Shown here one piece after another: positions 1 through 7,483 of a stretch of DNA of 7,770 nucleotides. Under the pieces are notes generated by a model, which saw only the letters and a program-made list of their open reading frames with translations, did no database searches and was not told where the DNA came from. Every line of letters begins with the position of its first letter. The first letter of the stretch is position 1. The translations under genes and the position numbers were made by a program. The stretch is from an uncultured Porphyromonadaceae bacterium (lineage in GTDB: Bacteria; Bacteroidota; Bacteroidia; Bacteroidales; Muribaculaceae). Location: assembly GCA_905193395.1 (NCBI GenBank), contig CAJJOO010000057.1, forward strand, positions 1 through 7,770, given 5' to 3'.

Positions 1-2136
1 TTTGGCGAGTTTGATGGAGGGGGCAGCCTTGCCGAAGTAACCGGTGGAGTTCGAACCGTAGACGGCGCTGGAGTTGGAGGTCCAGCCTTCGGGCATTTTG
101 AGCGAGTTGCCGGCGCCGAAGTCATTGGTCTCGGTCGAGCCGCTGCCTTGTGTATGTGCGACGACAGTGAGCAGATAGCCGGTGGCGCCATCGACAGGTT
201 CCCAGCGTGCAGTGAAGTTGTTTCCGCCGACATTTTCGGCCGAGAGGGCGCGGGGCACGGTCACGTCGAAAGTCAGAGGACCGGTGGTGACAGCCAGCAC
301 ATCCGATGCCTTGGAGGCGTTGGCCGCACGGCGGGCGGTGACGGCCACGCCGTAGGCTGTCTCGGCTGTCAGATGGCGCGCGGTGAAGGTACATTCGGAA
401 ACCTCGACGCCCGTGAAGCCTTCGACGGGATTGCCGTCGGCATCGGTCACGTCGACGGTATATGTGAAGGCCTTTTCGACAGGCTGCCAGGTGACGGTGA
501 AGCCGTCGCCGGTAACGGCAGACAGCACGGGAACGGGAATGCCCAGGTCGACGATACCGCCGGCCACATCAAAGGAAACGATGCCGTTCTTCTCTGTAAT
601 ATCGGTTACAGGCAGGCCCAGGCCCTTGTTGTCCCAGGTGCGGAGCGAATAGGGCTTGGTGTCGTCGGTAATAGAGGTGACGCGCGAAGTGCCGGGGAAG
701 GCATAGGTGGCCATGGTGGCGACGTCCTCGTTGTCGACGATGCCGCCGGCCTCCTCGATGTCCACGTAGTTGTGTTTCGCGTCGTTGTTCACCTCATTGT
801 TCTTCCAGACATTAATGTCGAAGTCAATGTGCCATACCAGCATGCCGTGGCCGGGGACATGGGCGTCCCAGCCTTTCTGCTGGCGGTTTTCGAGCAGGAA
901 GAATTCATTTGGGTCGCCGGTATTGATGATGCAGGCCGAATTGCTATCGGTGATGGCGGGCAGGTCGATGCTTGCCGGGCCGTTAATCTCGATGAGGTTC
1001 AGCCAACCCATGGCGTTGCGCTCGTAGGCCGAATAGGAGGGAGGCGTGCGGCCGTCATTGTTGTACGAGCCGTGGTCCATGATGTCCCAGTCGCCGGGAG
1101 TGGCGATGAGGGCTGCCTCGTTGTAGTCGGTGGTGTAGAGGTCGGGCAGACCCATCACGTGGCCGAATTCATGGCAGAAGGTACCGATACCGGTGGGAGC
1201 GACGCGGTCGTACTCGTTGCAGCAGCCATAGTCGCTGACATAGACGCCGTCGAACATGGGATCGCTGCCATAGGCATATTTCATCACCCAACGGTGGGGC
1301 CAGATGGTATCGTCGGTACCGTAGGACGCCTCGCCCTGGCCGGCATAGATGATATAGACGTTGTCAACGAAACCGTCGCCGTTGAGGTCGTATTTCGAGA
1401 AATCGAGCGACGAATCCAGTTTTTTGCAGGCTTCGTAAACCATCTGTCCGGCGCCCACATCGTTGCCCCAGAAGTCGTTTGCGCCATAGGTGGCCATCGT
1501 ACCGAGGGTCACGGGGCCGTAGACGTCGAACTTTGGACGGAACTTGCCGTCGGAAACCGACATGAAATAGTCACGGCACGAACCGGTTGCATTGTGCTGG
1601 GCAAAGCCTTCCTTGTTCAGGAAGTCCTCGTAGTACTGCTCGGGATTGGGAACGGTGAATTTCTTGTTGGAGAACTCGACCAGAATCACCAGGGCATTCA
1701 CATCGCCCTCGTGGGGGAACAGCGCGCCTTCAAGGCCGATGCCCGACGAGGCATTGGCACGGCGGGGGGCCACGGCCATGCGTGAGCGCGAGGCGGAAAG
1801 GGATTTATAGAGCGAGGGGCGGTCGAGTGCGGCCACATAGGCTGTCTGGCGTGCATCGCGGTGTGATGCGTCGGCTGCCTGGACATCCGAGGCCACGGCA
1901 CGGCCGGATGCGTCGAGACGTGCGAAACAGTAGCGGCCTGTGGCATCTGCCATTACCGGAACACGGTCGGTGGTTACATAGAAGTGGGCGTTCTCATCAC
2001 CTACCCTCTGCAGGGTGACAGTCGTGCCGTCGGGTTGCGTGACTGTGTGGAGAACACCGCGCCGCGCGGGCACAGCCACTGCCACCTGGGCGGCGACGGC
2101 AAGGGCCAGCAGGAACGTTGTCAATTGCTTTTTCAT
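1..2136 (-). CDS. Secreted M6-family metalloprotease with Fn3 repeats (3' end outside window)
   Basis: Predicted exported zinc endopeptidase of the immune-inhibitor-A-like M6 family. The 712 visible codons run to base 1 without a stop, so the C-terminus is missing. The ATG at 2136 opens MKKQLTTFLLALAVAAQVAVA, a clear Sec signal peptide without a lipobox cysteine. A propeptide-like region follows to about residue 125. The protease domain (about 140-510) carries the zinc site HEFGHVMGLPDLY with the HExxH at residues 322-326, a calcium-loop-like DLNGDGFVDN at 250-259, and the downstream GHGMLVWHIDFD block typical of M6 enzymes. Two fibronectin type III-like repeats, each with a W-x-P-V core, lie near 530-610 and 622 onward. 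The last visible stretch may begin a further beta-sandwich or sorting region. The protein probably acts outside the cell or at its surface. Substrate is unknown. It has its own promoter and appears to be transcribed alone. The family call is firm; the domain limits are approximate. Confidence 0.93.
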   Translation of the reverse strand, partial: MKKQLTTFLLALAVAAQVAVAVPARRGVLHTVTQPDGTTVTLQRVGDENAHFYVTTDRVPVMADATGRYCFARLDASGRAVASDVQAADASHRDARQTAYVAALDRPSLYKSLSASRSRMAVAPRRANASSGIGLEGALFPHEGDVNALVILVEFSNKKFTVPNPEQYYEDFLNKEGFAQHNATGSCRDYFMSVSDGKFRPKFDVYGPVTLGTMATYGANDFWGNDVGAGQMVYEACKKLDSSLDFSKYDLNGDGFVDNVYIIYAGQGEASYGTDDTIWPHRWVMKYAYGSDPMFDGVYVSDYGCCNEYDRVAPTGIGTFCHEFGHVMGLPDLYTTDYNEAALIATPGDWDIMDHGSYNNDGRTPPSYSAYERNAMGWLNLIEINGPASIDLPAITDSNSACIINTGDPNEFFLLENRQQKGWDAHVPGHGMLVWHIDFDINVWKNNEVNNDAKHNYVDIEEAGGIVDNEDVATMATYAFPGTSRVTSITDDTKPYSLRTWDNKGLGLPVTDITEKNGIVSFDVAGGIVDLGIPVPVLSAVTGDGFTVTWQPVEKAFTYTVDVTDADGNPVEGFTGVEVSECTFTARHLTAETAYGVAVTARRAANASKASDVLAVTTGPLTFDVTVPRALSAENVGGNNFTARWEPVDGATGYLLTVVAHTQGSGSTETNDFGAGNSLKMPEGWTSNSSAVYGSNSTGYFGKAAPSIKLAK

Positions 2137-2175
2137 AGTGTTGCTATATATTCTTTTTAGGTTTTTACGTAATTA

Positions 2176-2212
2176 TTTCCGGCGGAAGGCGGCTGTTGTC
2201 TTCCGCCGGAAA
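2176..2212 (-). repeat. Perfect 13-bp inverted repeat, two TTCCGnCGGAA palindromes in the protease 5' leader
   Basis: Arms 2176-2188 (TTTCCGGCGGAAG) and 2200-2212 (CTTCCGCCGGAAA) are exact reverse complements around an 11-base loop. Each arm also contains its own palindrome, TTCCGGCGGAA at 2177-2187 and TTCCGCCGGAA at 2201-2211, with centres 24 bp apart. With a transcription start near 2217 (inferred from the promoter at 2223-2254), the element begins about 5 nt into the protease mRNA and ends about 39 nt before its ATG. It could act as an RNA hairpin or as a pair of operator sites. It could also end transcripts from the glycosidase gene, but no run of T follows it on either strand, so a classical intrinsic terminator is unlikely. 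Confidence 0.8.
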
Positions 2213-2222
2213 AAAGTCCTTG

Positions 2223-2254
2223 CAAAGATATGCAAATCCTGCCTAACGGCCAAA
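2223..2254 (-). promoter_or_regulatory. Bacteroidetes-type promoter for the M6 protease
   Basis: On the minus strand TTTG (2251-2254) is followed by a 20-bp spacer and TATCTTTG (2223-2230), an exact match to the -33 TTTG / -7 TAnnTTTG pattern of Bacteroidetes. The start of transcription should fall near 2217, giving a leader of about 80 nt before the ATG at 2136 that contains the inverted repeat. Confidence 0.75.
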
Positions 2255-2297
2255 CCGAGACCGCAAAAGGCTCCGATTTTTTCACGGTCTGCAACCG

Positions 2298-4583
2298 TCA
2301 GCGCAGCCGCTTGACAACGATACGGTCCACCAGGGCGTGGTTGGTGGCGGGATTCATGTTCTCGTCCACGGTGTCGAAACGCAGTTGCAGGCTGTGCTTG
2401 CCGCGGGTCAGCGGAACGGTGACGGGGAACGAGCGGCCCCAGTCGTTCCAGTTGGCCACGCCGCGCTGGGGCATCACCACGGTTCCGGCGTCCTTGCCGT
2501 CGACCGCGAGGCTACGGATGGTGCATTTGTTTTCGGTGTTGACAGGACCGTTGCCGTTGGCATAGACGACGGTCACGGAGTAAAGTCCGTCGGCGGGGAC
2601 GTCGATTGTGACAGGCGCAGGCGCGGTGCGGTGGTCGGTCTCGGCGAAACCGGCGCCGTGATAACCCTCGACCGGCGTTGCCGGCCGATAGGATATTTCC
2701 TCGGAAATCATGGCGGTGCCTTCGCCGGGAATTTCGTAGATGTAGGTCTCGAAATTATCCAGTGGCTCTGAGGCGAAGGACTGCACGCCCTTGTCGCTGA
2801 AGCCAATCACCTGGTATTGGCCGGGGATGGTGGCGGCATAGGATGTGGTGCGCACGGTGTCTATGGGCTGTCCGTCGCGCAGCACTATGTATCCGGCGAT
2901 ATATTCGATGGGCTGCCATTGCAGCAGGTTGTTGACGGGCACACCGGGGCCATCGAGTTCGGGCGAATTCACCAGCGAAGCCACAGGGGTGAGGGGCGCC
3001 TTGACATTGGCCGTATGGTTCACGCCGAGCGGGGCGATATCGTTATCGGCCATGGTGATTTCAATCTTGTTCCGGCCCTTGATGTCGGCGGGGATGAAGG
3101 GTTCGTGCGGGCGTCCGTTGAGGGTAAACGAGGCAATGCGGTCGCCATAGCCCCTAACTGTTATGTCTAGAATGGCGTCGCGGTAGCGGAAACCGTCCAG
3201 CGAACGTGTCTCGCCCAGGGCACGCGGCACGAAAGGTCGGAAAGCCAGGCCGTCTTTCTCGAAATTGATTCCGAACAGAATACGGTGGGTCAGGGCCAGG
3301 TTGCCGGCGAGACACCACAGCATGTTCGACGAGTTCAGTTCCGTGGCTATGTCGCCGTTGTCAAGAACGAAATTCTCCTTGTTGGTGGTAAAGAGGGCAG
3401 CGGGGCGGAACACCGAGCCGATAGCCTCCATCACGCCCTGTTCATTGCCGGCCTTGGCATTTGCCAGGCCCCAGAACGAGGCCACCCAAGGCCAGAGGGC
3501 ATTGTTGTGATAAGGCGTCATGTCGCTGATCTGCGGGAAGAAGATACCGACGCCGAAGGGTGTGGTAGGATTCGATTCGGTGATTGTGCGGGCACGGTCG
3601 TCGTCGGCTACGCCGTAAAGGATGGCCAACGACTCACCTAAGGTCTCGGCGCGCGGATTCAGCACGGGAAATTCGCGGCCGTAGTTGTACATGGCATAGT
3701 AACCTTTGTCCTCGAGCCACAGATTGCGGTTGACGGCCGAGGCAATGGCGGCAGCACGCTTGCGGTAGTCGGCCGCGGCGGTCTTGTGGCCGAGTTCTTC
3801 GGCCATGTCTGCCAGCACCTCATAGGCGCGGGCGTGTACGACCGATGTGCCGAGAGCCTCGGAACCATAGATATCGGCGGTCTGCATCCAGCGCGGATAA
3901 CTCTGCTCGCGCCAGTCGATGAACGAGGTCTCGCCTTTCACCAGACCGGTTGAGGTGGATTGAGTCACCACCGAGTCGGCCTCGACGGACTTGGCCGCAA
4001 TCGGATAGATGTATTCCAGCCAGGCGCGGTCGCCGGTCACCTTGTAGACCTCATAGGCGGCGAGAATCCACACCAGGCGGTCGGAACTTACGGGCCATGC
4101 GCCGCCGCTGCCGGTGTCCTGGATTATGCGGCCGTCGGGCAGGACCTTCTTCATAAGCGAAATGCGCGAGGCCTCGGGCTGCAGATAGGCCATTGAAAGC
4201 AGGATTGAATAACTTACGTCACGCGTCCACACGCCGGCCCATTCGCGGCCGGTGCGCAGAGTGGTATCGGGTTCGACGGCATTCAGCATCTCTTCCAGGC
4301 CGAGGTTGTAGATGGCCGTGTGGAGGCGGTTTGGGGTTCTCAGCGCCGGATAGGCCGAAATATCGCGGCTCAGGTGCCACTGTTTGTCAACGGGCATATA
4401 ATATCCCGGCTGGGCGGAATAGGTGGAGATGAGTTGGACGCCGTCGGGCGAATAGGACATGTATTCGCCCTGGGTGATGGTGTCGCCGTGCCAGCGGTAG
4501 GCGTCGGTGGCCACGATGTCGCGGCCGGCGGCGGGAATTGCCACGAGGGCGGCGGCAAGGATTGAAAGTGATAAGTGGTGCAT
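2298..4583 (-). CDS. Exported six-hairpin-type glycoside hydrolase with C-terminal CBM-like domain
   Basis: A 761-residue protein starting MHHLSLSILAAALVAIPAAG, a likely Sec signal peptide, so probably periplasmic or surface. The central part (about 85-440) resembles the (alpha/alpha)6-barrel glycosidases related to glycogen-debranching and GH15/GH63/GH78-like enzymes: GVWTRDVSYSILL (WTRD at 119-122), DWRE at 223-226, HNNALWPWVASFWGL from 359 and GDIATELNSSNMLWCLAG at 410-427. Acidic residues in WTRD, DWRE and the ATELN segment are candidate catalytic residues, not established ones. A short beta domain follows (about 440-520), then an Fn3-like linker (about 530-610) and a CBM6/35-like beta-sandwich (about 618-761) ending in ALVDRIVVKRL. 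Substrate is not readable from sequence; alpha-linked glucosides or host glycans are possible. It starts 39 bp after the tilS stop with no TAnnTTTG in the gap, so it may share the tilS transcript. TGA stop at 2298. Confidence 0.78.
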   Translation of the reverse strand: MHHLSLSILAAALVAIPAAGRDIVATDAYRWHGDTITQGEYMSYSPDGVQLISTYSAQPGYYMPVDKQWHLSRDISAYPALRTPNRLHTAIYNLGLEEMLNAVEPDTTLRTGREWAGVWTRDVSYSILLSMAYLQPEASRISLMKKVLPDGRIIQDTGSGGAWPVSSDRLVWILAAYEVYKVTGDRAWLEYIYPIAAKSVEADSVVTQSTSTGLVKGETSFIDWREQSYPRWMQTADIYGSEALGTSVVHARAYEVLADMAEELGHKTAAADYRKRAAAIASAVNRNLWLEDKGYYAMYNYGREFPVLNPRAETLGESLAILYGVADDDRARTITESNPTTPFGVGIFFPQISDMTPYHNNALWPWVASFWGLANAKAGNEQGVMEAIGSVFRPAALFTTNKENFVLDNGDIATELNSSNMLWCLAGNLALTHRILFGINFEKDGLAFRPFVPRALGETRSLDGFRYRDAILDITVRGYGDRIASFTLNGRPHEPFIPADIKGRNKIEITMADNDIAPLGVNHTANVKAPLTPVASLVNSPELDGPGVPVNNLLQWQPIEYIAGYIVLRDGQPIDTVRTTSYAATIPGQYQVIGFSDKGVQSFASEPLDNFETYIYEIPGEGTAMISEEISYRPATPVEGYHGAGFAETDHRTAPAPVTIDVPADGLYSVTVVYANGNGPVNTENKCTIRSLAVDGKDAGTVVMPQRGVANWNDWGRSFPVTVPLTRGKHSLQLRFDTVDENMNPATNHALVDRIVVKRLR

Positions 4584-4622
4584 GATATCTTGATGTTTTT
4601 CTTGGATTTCGGGTTATAGGGA

Positions 4623-5966
4623 TTAACGGGCTTGGGGAGCGGAGCCTACCAGTTGCAGGCGCAGGTAGCGCTGTGTGCCGGGGCCGACAGTGGCGAAATT
4701 GCCGGGCCGCAGTCCCACGGCCCATACGACAGTGCCGTCGCAGGTCAGCAGCCATGCTCGCTGCTTCCCTAGGCGGCTCAGGCGCGCCTCGGCGAATATG
4801 TCGCTCAGCAGGCGGCTGCCGTCGAGTCCGAAAGGCGTCATGCGGTCGCCGCGCCGGGGATGGCGAAGCACCCAGTGGTGGGCTTCGTCCAGGACGGCGG
4901 CGTCGAGATACATCACGTCGGCTCGGCGCTCGGGACGGAAACCGGCCACGTCGTGCAGGCTCACCGCAATCTCCACGGGTTCCTGAATGTGGCGTGCCAG
5001 CGACACCTCGACGGCATCGGCCGTGGCTATCGCAGAGGCGCGTGCGGGCCGCAGGATGCCGTGGTCTACCTCGCGCAAGTGCCCGGCCGAAGCATGGAAC
5101 AGACCACCCGAACGCTGTGCCGCGGCAAGCATATCGTCGGTCTGCGTCCGGTTGAAGCCTTCCGCCGCAAGGGTTTCGAAAAGCAGCAGTCAGGCATCAG
5201 GGTCCGAGGAAAGCGCCGCAAGGTCAATCTCGCCGCCGTGCGAATATGGCGCCATCAGCGCCTCAACTCCGCGGGAATAGACGCGGCTGTTCTCGTCGAG
5301 ATGGTCCAGCGTGCGCAGGATGCCGTCGGCGGCTCCGGGGCTGACGGCATCGAGGGCCGGCAGCAGGTGGTGGCGTACGCGGTTGCGCAGGAAGTCGTCG
5401 GATTCGTTGGTGGAGTCGTCCACCCAGTCCAGACCAAGGCCGCGCAGGTATTCCTCGATCTGGCCGCGTGTGGTGTCAATCAGCGGGCGGATTATGTAGC
5501 CGTTGCGGGCCTTCATGGCCGGAAGGCCCTTGATGCCCGAACCGCGGATTGTGTTGATGAAGAATGTTTCCAGACGGTCCTCGCGGTGATGCCCCACCGC
5601 AATGGCGCGGGCATGCTCACGTTCCAGCAGGTCGGCAAACCAGCGGTAGCGCAGCGTGCGGCAGGCCATTTCCACCGACTCGCCGCTTTCCCGTCGCTGT
5701 GCCTCGACATCGAAATCGCGGATGCACAGGTCGATGCCGAGTGCCTCGGTGAGGCGCTCGACGCTGTGCATGTCGCGCACGGATTCGGCCCCGCGCAGGT
5801 GGAAATTGCAATGCGCCGCCACACAGTCGTAGCCCAGGGCCACAAGGACCGACAGCAGGGCCACCGAATCGGCTCCTCCGCTGACGGCCACGACAAGGCG
5901 CACCGGCGGCTGCGGAAGGCCGCGCCGGGCGATTGTGTCGGCCACAATGTCGGCAAATCTGTTCAT
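4623..5966 (-). pseudogene. tilS: tRNA(Ile)-lysidine synthetase, interrupted by an in-frame TGA
   Basis: TilS attaches lysine to C34 of tRNA-Ile(CAU) with ATP so that it reads AUA. Numbering from the ATG at 5966, the first part shows the PP-loop SGGADS (29-34), HLRGAES (56-62), GHHREDRLETFF (125-136), the IRPLID block (159-164), DWVDDSTN (180-187) and RNRVRHHLLP (194-203), all diagnostic of TilS. At codon 259 (5192-5190) there is a TGA, yet the same frame continues with LLLFETLAAEGF and runs 188 more codons to a TAA at 4623. That second part contains the typical TilS C-terminal domain (RMTPFGLDGSRLLSDIF from about 375, then AWLLTCDGTVVWAVGLRPG). Total length of 447 codons is normal for Bacteroidales. 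No frameshift is involved. An upstream in-frame TTG at 5975 exists, but the ATG at 5966 is preferred. As read, the gene gives a 258-residue N-terminal fragment; the downstream piece could only restart, for instance at ATG 5132. Sequencing error is a real alternative because the enzyme is normally essential. Confidence 0.9.
5190..5192 (-). other. Premature in-frame TGA inside tilS
   Basis: The codon sits between GACCCTGATGCC (DPDA) and CTGCTGCTTTTC (LLLF), with clear TilS sequence in the same frame on both sides. The following base is C, a context known to be relatively weak for termination at UGA. TGA is used as a normal stop for the glycosidase (2298-2300) and the SemiSWEET gene (6015-6017), so reassignment of UGA is unlikely. 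Confidence 0.9.
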
Positions 5967-5972
5967 CTGCCG

Positions 5973-6004
5973 CAAAGTTACGAAAAAAAGACGCCAACGG
6001 CAAG
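5973..6004 (-). promoter_or_regulatory. Promoter of tilS, predicted to give a leaderless mRNA
   Basis: Minus-strand CTTG (6001-6004), a 20-bp spacer and TAACTTTG (5973-5980) match the Bacteroidetes -33/-7 pattern, with one mismatch in the -33 box. Only six bases separate the -7 box from the ATG at 5966, so transcription should start at or within a base or two of the start codon. This also argues against the in-frame TTG at 5975, which lies inside the -7 element. Confidence 0.65.
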
Positions 6005-6014
6005 CGCCCGATTG

Positions 6015-6284
6015 TCAGCGCCGCCGGAAATGGTCGTTGTAGATTTTAATCGAGAAAATAATCACCGAGCATATCAGGGTGATTATGTTCGTGACGGCAA
6101 GGGGCCAGTTGCCCATCATGACGCCCTGGATGACGAAAAACAGCGATCCGAGGCCCATCATTATGAACGTTGGCATGGCGATGCCGTCTGTGTCGCGGGT
6201 ACGCATAGTCACGATTGCCTGGGGCAAATAGCCCAGAATCATACAGATGCTTGCGCACCAGCCGAATAAGTCGTAGAATTCCAT
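6015..6284 (-). CDS. SemiSWEET / PQ-loop family sugar transporter
   Basis: An 89-residue membrane protein of the bacterial SemiSWEET type, which forms dimers of three-helix bundles and moves small sugars across the inner membrane down their gradient. Three hydrophobic segments are visible at about 6-24, 37-55 and 60-80. The family signature GYLPQAIVTMRTRDTDGI places the PQ pair at residues 21-22 at the end of helix 1, followed by the usual R-T-x-D-x-x-G-I stretch. N66 in helix 3 is a candidate for the conserved pocket asparagine. Length is typical (80-95 residues). The ATG at 6284 is the first good start; no Shine-Dalgarno site is seen. It lies 37 bp after the ompA-like gene with no promoter match in the gap, so it is probably co-transcribed with it. 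Family assignment is confident; the sugar is unknown. Confidence 0.9.
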   Translation of the reverse strand: MEFYDLFGWCASICMILGYLPQAIVTMRTRDTDGIAMPTFIMMGLGSLFFVIQGVMMGNWPLAVTNIITLICSVIIFSIKIYNDHFRRR

Positions 6285-6312
6285 GGTTATGAGTGTTTTG
6301 TGTTCCCGCTGC

Positions 6313-6321
6313 GGGGGGGGG
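6313..6321. repeat. G9 homopolymer tract (C9 on the coding strand)
   Basis: Nine consecutive G on the plus strand lie one base beyond the ompA-like stop codon and 28 bp upstream of the SemiSWEET ATG. Read on the minus strand, the C tract runs into CCCGCAGCGGG, a small hairpin. Tracts this long are prone to slippage. Confidence 0.9.
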
Positions 6322-6322
6322 A

Positions 6323-7429
6323 TTATTTCACGTATATGGTGCAGACGCTCACGCGGTTCCAGGCCTCGTCGTCGAATATGTGGCCAACGCCGCAGCCGCG
6401 GGCCGTGATTCGCGAAGCCGGGATGCCATAGCGGCCCGTCAGAACATCGCGGACGGCATTGGCGCGGTCTGTGGCCAGGCGACTGTTGACGTCGCTGCCG
6501 CCCTCGGGGCTTGCGTACCCTTCTATAACGACACGCGACTGCGGATTGTTTTTCAGCGCCGCCGCAATGCGTTCGATGTTTGGCAACTGGTCGCGGGAAA
6601 TGTCGGACCTCCCGGCATGGAAGAATACGTCGTAGACGGTGTTGAAGCGGTTGTCCACGGCTACTTCGCGCACGATTTCCGCCGGGCGGCGCGACGATTC
6701 CTCAAGGTCGGCGGCCATGGCCTCGACCCTCCTGCCACATTCGTCGAGATTGCTGCGCAGAGTGTTCACCTGGCCGTTGAGGGCGTCGATTTCGCCGGAG
6801 TCATAGACGCGCACCGGCTCGAATCCCGAGCCGAAACGGTAGCGGACGCCTGTCCGCAGCCCGAACATGCACCTCGAGGCCTTGTATCCGGCCGAGGTGC
6901 CGGAAATATCGGCGTCGCTCATGTTCCACACAAACGCCGGACTCAGCACCAGGCTCAGGCGGTTCGACAGCCTGAACGATAGCGACAGGCCGGCAGTGGT
7001 GGCAAAGAAACTGTGGTCGGGGGCGTATGCCACGTAGCAGCGTCCCCATCCGGCGCCGGCCATCAGGGCTATGCCGAAACGCGATGCCGACGGCAGCAGT
7101 TCGTACTGGCCGTAGGCGCCGATATAAGAATGGTCGAAAAATGTGGCCGAATGTTGCATCCGTGGCAGTCTCGAGGTGTTGACACTCCACACAGCCTCGA
7201 CACCCAGCGCCAGAGACGGCGTAAAAGCACGCGAGAAATCGAAGCCCGCGGCCGGACGCATCGACGAGAAGAAGCCTCCGCCCTTCACCGGGGTCACGAC
7301 ACCCACTCCGGCGCCTACACGCCAATGGGCACCCTCAACGGGCACCACATAGCCGTCACCGGCCATCCCGGCCAGGCTCACGGCACACATCAGCAGGGTC
7401 ATGAACAGTTTCTTCATAGCGTTCCGCAT
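6323..7429 (-). CDS. Outer-membrane beta-barrel protein with C-terminal OmpA domain
   Basis: A 368-residue OmpA-family protein expected to span the outer membrane and hold peptidoglycan. The ATG at 7429 gives MRNAMKKLF; an in-frame ATG at 7417 starting MKKLFMTLL would give a more typical signal peptide and may be the real start. Cleavage is likely near AGMAG (20-24); the cysteine at 15 sits too early for a lipobox. Residues about 34-200 form alternating amphipathic strands of an 8-stranded-type barrel (GVRYRFGSG near the end). Residues 211-256 look like a coiled coil. Residues about 262-368 are the OmpA domain, with N315-xx-L318-xxx-R322-A-xx-V326-xxx-L330 fitting the family motif. The usual GHTD segment is replaced by GYASPEG (304-310), a form I recall from other Bacteroidales OmpA-like proteins. 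It has its own promoter, and the SemiSWEET gene follows. Confidence 0.9.
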   Translation of the reverse strand: MRNAMKKLFMTLLMCAVSLAGMAGDGYVVPVEGAHWRVGAGVGVVTPVKGGGFFSSMRPAAGFDFSRAFTPSLALGVEAVWSVNTSRLPRMQHSATFFDHSYIGAYGQYELLPSASRFGIALMAGAGWGRCYVAYAPDHSFFATTAGLSLSFRLSNRLSLVLSPAFVWNMSDADISGTSAGYKASRCMFGLRTGVRYRFGSGFEPVRVYDSGEIDALNGQVNTLRSNLDECGRRVEAMAADLEESSRRPAEIVREVAVDNRFNTVYDVFFHAGRSDISRDQLPNIERIAAALKNNPQSRVVIEGYASPEGGSDVNSRLATDRANAVRDVLTGRYGIPASRITARGCGVGHIFDDEAWNRVSVCTIYVK

Positions 7430-7451
7430 ACTATTTCAGTATAATGACGTA

Positions 7452-7483
7452 CAAAGGTAGCAAGGAGTGACAGAATATGCAAA
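7452..7483 (-). promoter_or_regulatory. Promoter of the ompA-like gene
   Basis: Minus-strand TTTG (7480-7483), 20-bp spacer and TACCTTTG (7452-7459) are a perfect match to the Bacteroidetes pattern. Transcription should start near 7446, about 17 nt before the ATG at 7429 or about 29 nt before the one at 7417. Confidence 0.8.

Noticed and set aside
148..1785. A 545-codon open frame on the plus strand
   Set aside because: It is exactly codon-aligned antisense to the M6 protease, which has a signal peptide and zinc motif. The frame stays open only because the protease lacks TTA, CTA and TCA codons there; its translation resembles no family.
2284..2298. Small hairpin ACGGT-ctgca-ACCGT at the glycosidase stop codon as a terminator
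   Set aside because: Only five base pairs and followed on the minus strand by A residues rather than T, so it does not fit an intrinsic terminator.
5190..5192. Reassignment of UGA to a sense codon in this organism
   Set aside because: Two neighbouring genes end properly at TGA (2298-2300 and 6015-6017), so a genome-wide code change is not supported.
4860..6269. A 469-codon plus-strand open frame across tilS and the SemiSWEET gene
   Set aside because: It lies antisense to two genes with clear family motifs and crosses their intergenic promoter. It is a shadow of high G+C sequence.
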